This document shows, piece after piece, positions 25,021 through 32,882 of a stretch of DNA of 64,000 nucleotides. This stretch comes from BRH-c54 sp965284565. Its GTDB lineage: Bacteria; Bacteroidota; Bacteroidia; Flavobacteriales_E; Vicingaceae. Made by a program: the position numbers and the translations under genes. The notes beneath the pieces were generated by a model. The model was not told where the DNA came from. It did not search any database and worked only from the letters and a program-made list of their open reading frames with translations. Numbering within the stretch: position 1 is the stretch's first letter; every line of letters starts with the position of its first letter. The stretch spans positions 1,178,001 to 1,242,000 of the forward strand of contig OZ260100.1 in NCBI GenBank assembly GCA_965284565.1, in the 5' to 3' direction.

Positions 25021-25926
25021 TTATTTTCCTCTAGGGTGAAAATCTAAAATAGCTTGACGCAAATAAGCACTATCTAAATGCGTGTAAATTTCTGTGGTGG
25101 TAATAGATTCGTGTCCCAACATTTCTTGTACAGCTCTTAAATCTGCACCACCTTCAACCAAATGGGTAGCAAAAGAATGTCGGAAAGTATGTGGACTAAC
25201 AATTTTATTAATGCCAGCTCTTTGGGTTAAGTTTTTTATGATGGTAAATATCATTACACGAGTAAGTTGTTTGCCTCTTCTATTTAAGAATAGAATGTCT
25301 TCACTGTTTTTTTCTATTTTAGGAAGATGATTTCTTACATGCTCTAAATAAATGTTTATGTGTTTTATGGCAGCTCCACCTATTGGAGTTATTCTTTCCT
25401 TGTCGCCTTTTCCTATTACTCTTACAAAGCCTTCTTCTAATAATAAGTGTGAAATTTTTAATCCTATTAATTCCGAAACACGTAAACCACAACTGTAAAT
25501 GGTTTCTAAAATCGCCTTGTTTCTTAAACCTTCAGGAGTACTGAGGTCAATAGCAGCAATAATTTTATCTATTTCTTCAATAGTAAGTACTTCTGGAAGT
25601 TTTCTGCCTATTTTAGGGGTTTCTATCAATTCTATGGGAGAATTAGTAACAATTTCTTCCAACAATAAATAGTTGTAAAATGCTTTTATTCCCGATATTA
25701 TTCTGGATTGACTTCTTGCATTTAAACCAATTTCGCTTACCCATTTTAAAAATGAGATTATATGTTCTTGTGTTACTTTTTCTGGCGAGAGATGTACTTG
25801 GTTCATTTCTAAATACTGAAAAAGTTTTTCTACATCTGCAATATAAGCTTCTATAGAGTTTTTTGCCAACGATTTTTCCAGTTGAAGGTAAGCTTTAAAT
25901 CCTTTTATGGTGGGACTCCAGTTCAT
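25021..25926 (-). CDS. xerD: Site-specific tyrosine recombinase XerD
   Basis: 301 residues. The N-terminal SAM-like domain (1-~95) is followed by the catalytic domain with SCGLRVSELIGLK, GKGDKERITPIGG, HTFRHSFATHLVEGGADLRA, MLGHESITTTEIYTH. These give the R-K-H-R-H-Y set. Length and motifs fit the housekeeping XerD that resolves chromosome dimers at dif together with XerC. I do not treat it as the integrase of the neighbouring accessory block. Confidence 0.92.
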   Translation of the reverse strand: MNWSPTIKGFKAYLQLEKSLAKNSIEAYIADVEKLFQYLEMNQVHLSPEKVTQEHIISFLKWVSEIGLNARSQSRIISGIKAFYNYLLLEEIVTNSPIELIETPKIGRKLPEVLTIEEIDKIIAAIDLSTPEGLRNKAILETIYSCGLRVSELIGLKISHLLLEEGFVRVIGKGDKERITPIGGAAIKHINIYLEHVRNHLPKIEKNSEDILFLNRRGKQLTRVMIFTIIKNLTQRAGINKIVSPHTFRHSFATHLVEGGADLRAVQEMLGHESITTTEIYTHLDSAYLRQAILDFHPRGK

Positions 25927-25981
25927 TTATAGTTTTAATCGTTGTGCTTTTTAAAATTACAAATGAATAATTATAATTGGT

Positions 25982-27109
25982 TTAATAATTAATCACCTGT
26001 TGTTCCATGTCTTTAGGAAGCTCTCGGTCTTCATATTGTTGCGTTCTCAATTGAGGTTCAAAACCAGCTTCTTTAATGGCTTTTTGTATGCCATCAGCCG
26101 TAAATCTATGAGGAGCTCCAGCTGCTGAAACTACATTTTCTTCTATCATAATTGAGCCGAAATCGTTGGCTCCGGCATGCAAACAAATTTGTGCTGTTTT
26201 TTCTCCCACCGTTAACCAAGATGCTTGTATGTTTTCAATGTTTGGCAACATAATTCTGCTCAAGGCAATCATTCTAATGTATTCATCATCTGTAACGTTA
26301 TTAGAAACTCCTTTTACTCTTTTTAATAAAGTTCCATCATCCATAAATGGCCATGGAATAAAAGCGATAAATCCTTTAGCATCGGCAGGTTTTTCTGCTT
26401 GCACTTCTCTTAGCCAAACCAAATGCTCAAAACGTTCTTCAATGGTTTCTATATGTCCGAACATCATGGTGGCAGATGTGGTAATGTTTAGCTGATGAGC
26501 AGCACGCATTACATCTAACCATTCTCTTCCTGTACACTTTCCTTTAGAAATTAATCGTCTTACCCTGTCGTTTAAAATTTCTGCTCCTGCTCCTGGTAAG
26601 GAATCTAATCCAGCTTCTTTCAACGCTTTTAAGACTTCTGTGTGCGATAATCCTTCCAATTTGCTAATATGAGCAATTTCTGGTGGTCCTAAAGCGTGTA
26701 ATTTAATGTTGGGAAACATTTCTTTAATGCCTCTAAAAGTATCGCAATAGAATTTTAGTCCTAATTCGGGATGGTGTCCACCTTGTAGTAACAATTGTTC
26801 TCCACCATAGCGAATGGTTTCTTCAATTTTTACTTTGTATTCTTCCATGGAAGTAATGTAAGCTTCTTCATGACCTGGAATACGGTAAAAGTTACAAAAC
26901 TTACAGTTGGCAATGCAAACATTGGTGGTATTAAGGTTTCTATCAATTATCCAAGTAACTTTATTGGAGTTGTTTTTCTTTTCTTTTCGTAATTCATTAG
27001 CCACCAACATTAGTTCGGCTGTTGGAGCATGTTGAAAAAGAAAAATACCTTCCTCGGCAGTTAAAAATTCAGAACGTAAGGCTTTTTCTAAGAGTTGGGC
27101 TGTTTGCAT
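25982..27109 (-). CDS. mqnC: Cyclic dehypoxanthinyl futalosine synthase (radical SAM)
   Basis: 375 residues. The radical SAM cluster motif is CIANCKFCNFYR (CxxxCxxC). Other family segments are LLQGGHHPELG, LDSLPGAGAEIL, TSATMMFGHIETIEER and FIPWPFMDDGT. It catalyses the cyclisation step of the futalosine route to menaquinone. This implies the organism makes menaquinone by the Mqn and not the Men pathway. A consensus promoter box lies upstream at 27142-27149. It is a single-gene unit, divergent from the aminopeptidase. Confidence 0.93.
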   Translation of the reverse strand: MQTAQLLEKALRSEFLTAEEGIFLFQHAPTAELMLVANELRKEKKNNSNKVTWIIDRNLNTTNVCIANCKFCNFYRIPGHEEAYITSMEEYKVKIEETIRYGGEQLLLQGGHHPELGLKFYCDTFRGIKEMFPNIKLHALGPPEIAHISKLEGLSHTEVLKALKEAGLDSLPGAGAEILNDRVRRLISKGKCTGREWLDVMRAAHQLNITTSATMMFGHIETIEERFEHLVWLREVQAEKPADAKGFIAFIPWPFMDDGTLLKRVKGVSNNVTDDEYIRMIALSRIMLPNIENIQASWLTVGEKTAQICLHAGANDFGSIMIEENVVSAAGAPHRFTADGIQKAIKEAGFEPQLRTQQYEDRELPKDMEQQVINY

Positions 27110-27141
27110 TATTTTGTTTTATTATTCCTAATTTCGCTTTT

Positions 27142-27149
27142 CAAAATTA
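27142..27149 (-). promoter_or_regulatory. Promoter -7 box for mqnC (TAATTTTG)
   Basis: On the minus strand this reads TAATTTTG, matching the Bacteroidota TAnnTTTG box, 33 bases before the mqnC start. No clear TTTG box is visible at -33, so support is partial. Confidence 0.45.
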
Positions 27150-27162
27150 CGATTAAATTACG

Positions 27163-28569
27163 ATGGAAATTAAAAAAGTGAGCAAATTAGACCCTAAAGA
27201 AAACTTGATTTTTCTTATCACGAATGAAAAAGAATTACCAACAACATCTTTTACAAAAGAAGAGCTTTCTTTTATCAAAAAAGAATTAATAAACGAACAA
27301 AAGCAAGTTGAGATTAATAGACTAAACACCTATGTTTTTGTTATTTTATGCGATAAAGAAAATGATTATAAGTCTGCAGAGAAAATTAGAATTGCAGCAA
27401 GTAATTTGCTGACTACGCTTAATAATAAAAAAATTGTATCTACTACAGTTGTAGGAGAAACCAATAAAATCACTCTATTTGTTGAAGGTATTGGCTTAGC
27501 CAACTATCAGTTTTTAAAGTATTTCTCCGACAAGAAAATCAATACTTTTAATAAACTAAACTATTACTCAGATAGTAAATCAGACAATATAAAAGAAATT
27601 GAAGCTTTAGTGGAAGCTACTAATTTTGCTAAAGACTTAGTGAATGAGCCATTGTCTTTTTTAACAGCCACTCAACTATCAAAAGAAATAAAGACTTTAG
27701 GTAAAAATTTTGGATTTAAAGTAGAGGTTTTAACAAAAGCTAAGATAGAAGCATTAAAAATGGGTGGTTTATTAGCTGTTAATAAAGGAAGTATAGATCC
27801 ACCAACATTTTCTATTTTAGAATGGAAACCTACTAAAGCAAAAAATAAAAAACCTATAGTTTTAGTGGGTAAGGGAGTGGTTTATGATACAGGTGGACTA
27901 AGTTTGAAACCTACACCCAATTCTATGGACATGATGAAGTGTGATATGGGTGGGGCTGCTGCTGTTATTGGAGCCATGGTTGCCATTGCTAAGAACAAAT
28001 TGCCATACCATGTAATTGTTTTGGTGCCAGCTACAGATAACAGACCAGGAGGAAATGCTTATGTTCCTGGTGATGTGATTAAAATGTATAACGGAAAAAC
28101 GGTAGAAGTATTAAATACAGACGCTGAAGGAAGAATGATTTTAGCAGATGCATTGAGTTATGCCGATAACTACCAACCAGAATTGGTGATTGATGTTGCT
28201 ACATTAACAGGAGCTGCAGCTGGAGCTATTGGACATTATGGTGTGGTTGCTATGGGAAATACTCCTGAAAATACGATGAATAAATTAAAAGAAAGTGGTA
28301 ACAACACATTTGAGCGTATAGTTGAATTTCCATTTTGGGAGGAATATAACGAGCAATTAAAATCTTCTATAGCGGATCTCACGAATTTAGGCAATGGTGC
28401 CGGTGGAGCAATTACAGCAGGTAAATTTTTAGAGCATTTTACTAACGCCCCTTATATCCATTTGGATATTGCCGGACCAGCTTTTATTAAGAAACAAATT
28501 AATTATTTATCTCAAGGTGGTACTGGTGTTGGTGTAAGATTGTTATATGATTTTGTAAAGAATTATTAA
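27163..28569 (+). CDS. pepA: Leucyl aminopeptidase, M17 family
   Basis: 468 residues. The metal-binding core is easy to see: GKGVVYDTGGLSLKP, MKCDMGGAAAVIGAM, and the family signature NTDAEGRMILADALSYA (residues ~325-341). It removes N-terminal amino acids with two bound metal ions. The N-terminal ~150 residues are more divergent, as usual. It faces mqnC divergently with 53 bases between the starts. Confidence 0.92.
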   Translation: MEIKKVSKLDPKENLIFLITNEKELPTTSFTKEELSFIKKELINEQKQVEINRLNTYVFVILCDKENDYKSAEKIRIAASNLLTTLNNKKIVSTTVVGETNKITLFVEGIGLANYQFLKYFSDKKINTFNKLNYYSDSKSDNIKEIEALVEATNFAKDLVNEPLSFLTATQLSKEIKTLGKNFGFKVEVLTKAKIEALKMGGLLAVNKGSIDPPTFSILEWKPTKAKNKKPIVLVGKGVVYDTGGLSLKPTPNSMDMMKCDMGGAAAVIGAMVAIAKNKLPYHVIVLVPATDNRPGGNAYVPGDVIKMYNGKTVEVLNTDAEGRMILADALSYADNYQPELVIDVATLTGAAAGAIGHYGVVAMGNTPENTMNKLKESGNNTFERIVEFPFWEEYNEQLKSSIADLTNLGNGAGGAITAGKFLEHFTNAPYIHLDIAGPAFIKKQINYLSQGGTGVGVRLLYDFVKNY

Positions 28570-28665
28570 ATTTAGTTTAGAAGCTTAAAAGTTTATTAGT
28601 TTAACACTTAATAGCAAATTTTCATTTCTCAACTCCTAATCTACTAAACGATTAACTAAAATAAC

Positions 28666-29697
28666 ATGGAAAAGATTAAAATAGGAATAAGTATTGGCGA
28701 TATTAATGGTATTGGTTTAGAAGTTATTATCAAAACTTTTATGGACAATAGAATGTTAGATTTTTGTACGCCTATTGTTTATGGTTCTACTAAACTAGCA
28801 AATAATTATAGAAAAACGTTAGAAGTAACAGATTTTGCTTTTAATAAAATAACTAAAGTTGAAGAAGCATCGCCCAAAAAAGCTAATATGCTTAGCTGTT
28901 GGACTGAAGAAGTGGAGTTAAATTTTGGTAATCCTACTGAAAGTGGAGGTAAGTACGCTTTTTTATCACTTGAGGCTGCTACAAAAGATTTGCTTGAAGG
29001 TAAAATTGATGCTTTGGTAACTGCCCCTATCAATAAAGATACTATTCAGTCAGATGATTTTAATTTTAAAGGACATACAGAGTATTTAGAAGCAAAAGCG
29101 AATGGAGATTCTATTATGTTGCTTACAAGCGAAAATTTGAAGGTTGGAATTGCTACCAATCATATTCCTGTTTCAAGTGTTGCTTCATCATTAAGTGCTG
29201 ACGCTATTTTTTCTAAGCTTAAAACGCTTAATAAGACATTGGTGCAGGATTTTTTATTAACCTCTCCAAAAATTGCTGTATTAGGTTTAAATCCTCATGC
29301 TGGAGATAATGGTTTAATAGGAAGTGAAGAAAAACAAATTATAATTCCTGCTATTAATAATGCAAAAAGTATTGGCATTAATGCTTTTGGGCCTTACCCT
29401 GCGGATGGATTTTTTGGTTCAGGAAGTTATAAGAAGTTTGATGCTATTTTAGCCATGTATCACGATCAGGGGTTAATTCCTTTTAAAACCTTGTCATTTG
29501 GTGAAGGAGTTAATTTTACTGCGGGATTAACTATTATTAGAACTTCTCCAGATCATGGAGTGGCTTATGAAATAGCTGGAAAGAATTTAGCTTCTGAAAG
29601 TTCATTTAGAACGGCTGTTTATTTAGCGTGTGATATTGCTAAAAATCGTCAATTGTCTGAAGAAATTAATAGCGATAAGTTAAAAATCAAAAAATAA
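28666..29697 (+). CDS. pdxA: 4-hydroxythreonine-4-phosphate dehydrogenase
   Basis: 343 residues. Recognisable segments are the start GISIGDINGIGLEVIIK, APINKD, FKGHTEYLEAK, GLNPHAGDNG and MYHDQGLIPFK, holding the metal-binding histidines. It oxidises 4-phosphohydroxythreonine in vitamin B6 synthesis. In many Bacteroidota a DUF177 gene and rpmF follow; neither is present here. Confidence 0.93.
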   Translation: MEKIKIGISIGDINGIGLEVIIKTFMDNRMLDFCTPIVYGSTKLANNYRKTLEVTDFAFNKITKVEEASPKKANMLSCWTEEVELNFGNPTESGGKYAFLSLEAATKDLLEGKIDALVTAPINKDTIQSDDFNFKGHTEYLEAKANGDSIMLLTSENLKVGIATNHIPVSSVASSLSADAIFSKLKTLNKTLVQDFLLTSPKIAVLGLNPHAGDNGLIGSEEKQIIIPAINNAKSIGINAFGPYPADGFFGSGSYKKFDAILAMYHDQGLIPFKTLSFGEGVNFTAGLTIIRTSPDHGVAYEIAGKNLASESSFRTAVYLACDIAKNRQLSEEINSDKLKIKK

Positions 29698-29930
29698 CCA
29701 CTAAATAATTGATAATCAACACTTTAAAAAACATTTGATTTACTGAATTTTCTCAAATAATTAATGATAGTACCCTACAAAAGGGTCTTCTTGTTTTAAA
29801 TCGCTTAATTTTAGCTTATTTTAAAAACAGACGCTATTTAACTAGTTAAAAAGTATTTTTTGTCTATTAAAGGATTAAAAATGGAGAATAAATCGCTTTT
29901 AATATTAATTCATATCTAATAGAGAATAAA
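29698..29930. other. Gene-free AT-rich spacer between pdxA and mnmG
   Basis: Together with the terminator and parS site to its right this makes a 303-base gap. I see no ORF, RNA gene or DnaA box in it. The convergent arrangement of its two neighbours means no promoter is needed here. Confidence 0.6.
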
Positions 29931-29963
29931 AAAAAGCAGAACTAATTTTAGTTCTGCTTTTTT
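29931..29963. terminator. Bidirectional intrinsic terminator between pdxA and mnmG
   Basis: AAAAGCAGAAC (29932-29942) pairs perfectly with GTTCTGCTTTT (29951-29961) around an 8-base loop, with A and T runs outside the stem. It can serve both pdxA and mnmG, which converge here. Its right edge touches the parS site. Confidence 0.85.
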
Positions 29964-29978
29964 GTTTCACGTGAAACA
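29963..29978. other. parS: parS centromere site 1 (TGTTTCACGTGAAACA)
   Basis: The 16-mer TGTTTCACGTGAAACA is a perfect palindrome and the exact consensus bound by chromosomal ParB proteins. It is 22 bases beyond the mnmG stop. An identical site lies at 31970-31985. Chromosomal parS sites cluster near the replication origin. Confidence 0.93.
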
Positions 29979-30000
29979 ATTTATGATTTTGTTTTAAATT

Positions 30001-31866
30001 TTACCTTCCCATGTAAACCATCAAAACAGAAACATCTGATGGAGAAACACCACTAATTCTTGATGCTTGTCCGATAGTGGAAGGTTTTATTTTGGTCAAT
30101 TTATCTAATGCTTCAGCAGACAAAGAACCCAGTTTAGTGTAGTCAATTGTATCATGAATTTTAATGTCGTCCAATCTAGAAATTTTATCTGCAACTTCTT
30201 TTTCTCTTTTTATATAGCCTTCGTACTTCATTAAAATTTCAGCACTTTCTAATACATCTTCTGTATATAAATTGGTTTCATCTGATAATTTGGTGTTGCA
30301 TAAACTCAATTCTTTTATAGCAATATTTGGTCTTGTTATAACAGAAATAGCTTTTACTTTTTGTTTTAAAGGTGAAGAATTTTGTTGTTCTAAATATGAG
30401 TTTACTTCTTTAGGCAAGATAGAAACATCTTCAAATCGTTTGATAATTTTTTCAATATGTTGTTTCTTTTCTTCAACTTTTTTCATTCTTAGTTCAGAAG
30501 CTAAACCTAATTTATATCCTTTTTCGGTCAGACGAACATCTGCATTATCTTGTCTTAAAAGAATTCTATACTCTGCTCTTGAAGTAAACATTCTATAAGG
30601 TTCGTTTGTGCCTTTATTGATTAAATCATCTATTAAAACACCTATATAAGCTTCGTCTCTATTTAATATAAAAGCTTCTTTTTCGTTTGTTTTTAAATGA
30701 GCATTTATTCCAGCCATTAAACCTTGTCCAGCTGCTTCTTCGTAGCCTGTGGTGCCGTTTATTTGTCCAGCAAAATATAGATTTTCTACTAATTTAGTTT
30801 CAAGAGTATTTTTAAGTTGTGTTGGTTGAAAAAAGTCATATTCTATGGCGTAGCCAGGTCTAAACATTAACGCTTTTTCAAAACCGGGAATTAATTGCAT
30901 GGCTTTGTATTGAACATCTTCTGGAAGAGAAGTAGAAAATCCATTTAAATAAATTTCTACTGTATTCCATCCTTCTGGTTCAACAAATAATTGGTGTCTT
31001 TCTCTTTCAGAAAATCGAACAATTTTATCTTCAATAGAAGGACAATATCTAGGTCCTAGTCCTTGAATTCTTCCTGAAAACATAGGTGATTTTTCGAAGC
31101 CGGTTTGTAAAACATCGTGTACATTTTGGTTGGTGTAAGCAATGTGACAACTTCTTTGTTTGGTAAGTTTTGTGGTGGTGTCTAAATAGGAGAAAGTACC
31201 AGGATTTTTGTCTCCGGGTTGTTCTTCCATTTTAGTATAATCTATAGACCTTCCGTCAACTCGTGGTGGAGTTCCAGTTTTCATTCTTCCCGATTCAAAA
31301 CCATAATTTACCAATTGTTCTGTCAATCCTTTTGATGGTCTTGCACCTGCTCTACCTCCTCCAAATTGTTTTTCTCCGATATGAATTAAGCCATTTAAGA
31401 AAGTTCCATTAGTTAGAATTACAGCTTTAGATTTAAACTCGATGCCAATTTGAGTTTTAACGCCAACGCATTTTCCATCTTCAAAAATTAATTCATTTAC
31501 CATGTCTTGCCAAAAGAAAACATTGGGAGTATTTTCTAACATTAACCTCCATTCTTTTGAAAAGAGCATTCTATCATTTTGTGTTCTTGGACTCCAAACC
31601 GCAGGTCCTTTAGATCGGTTAAGCATTTTAAACTGGATAGCACTCTTATCGCTTACCAATCCGGAATAACCTCCTAGAGCATCAATCTCTCTAACTATTT
31701 GTCCTTTGGCTATTCCTCCCATAGCCGGATTGCATGACATTTGTGCAATAGCATCCATGTTCATGGTTATCAAAAGGGTTTTTGAGCCAAGATTTGCCGC
31801 AGCAGCAGCTGCTTCACAACCTGCATGACCGCCTCCTACTACTATTATATCGTATTGATTGTTCAT
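30001..31866 (-). CDS. mnmG: tRNA uridine-5-carboxymethylaminomethyl modification enzyme MnmG (GidA)
   Basis: 621 residues, the usual length. The FAD loop is IIVVGGGHAGCEAA; the family signatures GGRAGARPSKGLTEQL, GLGPRYCPSIEDKI and GQINGTTGYEEAAGQGLMAG are all present. With MnmE it installs the cmnm5 group on wobble uridine of certain tRNAs. Both flanks carry a perfect parS site. In many bacteria this gene (gidA) sits beside the origin, which matches that location here. Confidence 0.96.
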   Translation of the reverse strand: MNNQYDIIVVGGGHAGCEAAAAAANLGSKTLLITMNMDAIAQMSCNPAMGGIAKGQIVREIDALGGYSGLVSDKSAIQFKMLNRSKGPAVWSPRTQNDRMLFSKEWRLMLENTPNVFFWQDMVNELIFEDGKCVGVKTQIGIEFKSKAVILTNGTFLNGLIHIGEKQFGGGRAGARPSKGLTEQLVNYGFESGRMKTGTPPRVDGRSIDYTKMEEQPGDKNPGTFSYLDTTTKLTKQRSCHIAYTNQNVHDVLQTGFEKSPMFSGRIQGLGPRYCPSIEDKIVRFSERERHQLFVEPEGWNTVEIYLNGFSTSLPEDVQYKAMQLIPGFEKALMFRPGYAIEYDFFQPTQLKNTLETKLVENLYFAGQINGTTGYEEAAGQGLMAGINAHLKTNEKEAFILNRDEAYIGVLIDDLINKGTNEPYRMFTSRAEYRILLRQDNADVRLTEKGYKLGLASELRMKKVEEKKQHIEKIIKRFEDVSILPKEVNSYLEQQNSSPLKQKVKAISVITRPNIAIKELSLCNTKLSDETNLYTEDVLESAEILMKYEGYIKREKEVADKISRLDDIKIHDTIDYTKLGSLSAEALDKLTKIKPSTIGQASRISGVSPSDVSVLMVYMGR

Positions 31867-31969
31867 ATAAATTAAATATGTTTCATCTGTTAATTTTAAC
31901 TTATTTTATCTGGCAGATGTAATAAACTCTGTAGATTTTCTCTTGAAAGATATCATTTTTTCTCGTGGT

Positions 31970-31985
31970 TGTTTCACGTGAAACA
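31970..31985. other. parS: parS centromere site 2 (TGTTTCACGTGAAACA)
   Basis: A second exact copy of the 16-bp ParB consensus palindrome, between the ybeY stop and the mnmG start, 2007 bp from the first copy. Two perfect copies this close cannot be chance in AT-rich DNA. Confidence 0.93.
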
Positions 31986-32030
31986 TTATTGTGTTAAAAA
32001 TATCTTTTGTGGGATTTATAAAGTTAATTG

Positions 32031-32456
32031 TCACTTATTTGAGTACAAAGTTAAGTAAAAATCTTCCTTCTCTGTCATTATTTTTTTATCCTTGGGAGAT
32101 TTGTCTTTATATCCTAACAAATGTAATACACCATGAATTATTATTCTAAACAACTCATTTTCAATGTTTTGATTGAATTTTATGGCGTTTTCTTTAACCC
32201 TTTCTATGCTTATAAAAATATCTCCAGAAATCAAATCGTTTTCACAATAGTCAAATGTGATGATATCCGTTAAAGTATCGTGCTTAAGGTATTCTTGGTT
32301 AATTTTATGGAGATAGTCGTCAGAACAGCAAATAAAAGCTATTTCTCCGAGTTTTTTAGCCTCATCGGCAATAGCAGTTTTAATAACAGATTTAATGTGA
32401 TTTTTGTTCTTAACCGTATAAGAAATATCTTCTGTGTGGAAAGTTATAGCTCTCAA
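32031..32456 (-). CDS. ybeY: Endoribonuclease YbeY, rRNA maturation factor
   Basis: 141 residues. The metal motif is HGVLHLLGYKDKSPKDKK. It keeps the first two histidines of HxxxHxxxxxH, but the third position holds Asp (GYKDK) where most bacteria have GYDH; I believe this form is common in Bacteroidota. It cuts rRNA precursors and acts in ribosome quality control. Six bases separate it from the ATPase gene upstream. Confidence 0.9.
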   Translation of the reverse strand: MRAITFHTEDISYTVKNKNHIKSVIKTAIADEAKKLGEIAFICCSDDYLHKINQEYLKHDTLTDIITFDYCENDLISGDIFISIERVKENAIKFNQNIENELFRIIIHGVLHLLGYKDKSPKDKKIMTEKEDFYLTLYSNK

Positions 32457-32462
32457 GGGATG

Positions 32463-32882
32463 TTAATTTGAAGATAAACAGAAAGTTAATTTTACAATGC
32501 TACCATTGTTTTCAAAAGCGAATTTATCGGCTAAATTTTGCATTAAAAAAACACCTCTACCGTTAGTATTTAAAATATTTTCCGGTAAGGTTGGGTCTGG
32601 TATTTTTTCATAATCAAAACCATTTCCTTGATCTCTTACAATAAACAACACTTCGTCATCTGACACTTCGTATTCAATCACAACAAAAGTATCTGGTTTG
32701 TATCCATTACCATGCTGAATAGCGTTGTTTACTGCTTCTGTAAGAGCAATTAAAATGTTTCCATAGCAATCTTGAGTGATTTCTCTTTTTTCACAAAAAG
32801 AATCAATAAACTGCTCTATTTGCAGCACGCTTTCTTTGTTAGATGGTAATTGAATTCTTTTGAGTGTCATTGTTGTAGTCAT
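32463..32882 (-). CDS. RsbW-like anti-sigma factor / HATPase domain protein
   Basis: 139 residues forming a single GHKL ATPase domain: ALTEAVNNAIQHGN (N box), VRDQGNGFDYEKIPDP (G1 box), and NGRGVFLMQNLADKF (G2 box). There is no histidine kinase dimerisation domain. This is the form of RsbW/SpoIIAB-like kinases that bind sigma factors or anti-anti-sigma factors. No partner STAS protein or sigma factor is in the window. It overlaps the DUF4175 gene by 4 bases. Confidence 0.88.
   Translation of the reverse strand: MTTTMTLKRIQLPSNKESVLQIEQFIDSFCEKREITQDCYGNILIALTEAVNNAIQHGNGYKPDTFVVIEYEVSDDEVLFIVRDQGNGFDYEKIPDPTLPENILNTNGRGVFLMQNLADKFAFENNGSIVKLTFCLSSN

Noticed and set aside
25021..25926. Integrase of the accessory block
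   Set aside because: Length, domain order and motifs are those of housekeeping XerD, the gene lies among core genes on the opposite strand, and I found no att-like repeat beside it.
30000..32030. oriC itself between the parS sites
   Set aside because: The interval is filled by mnmG, and I saw no DnaA-box cluster (TTATCCACA type) or dnaA gene in the window.
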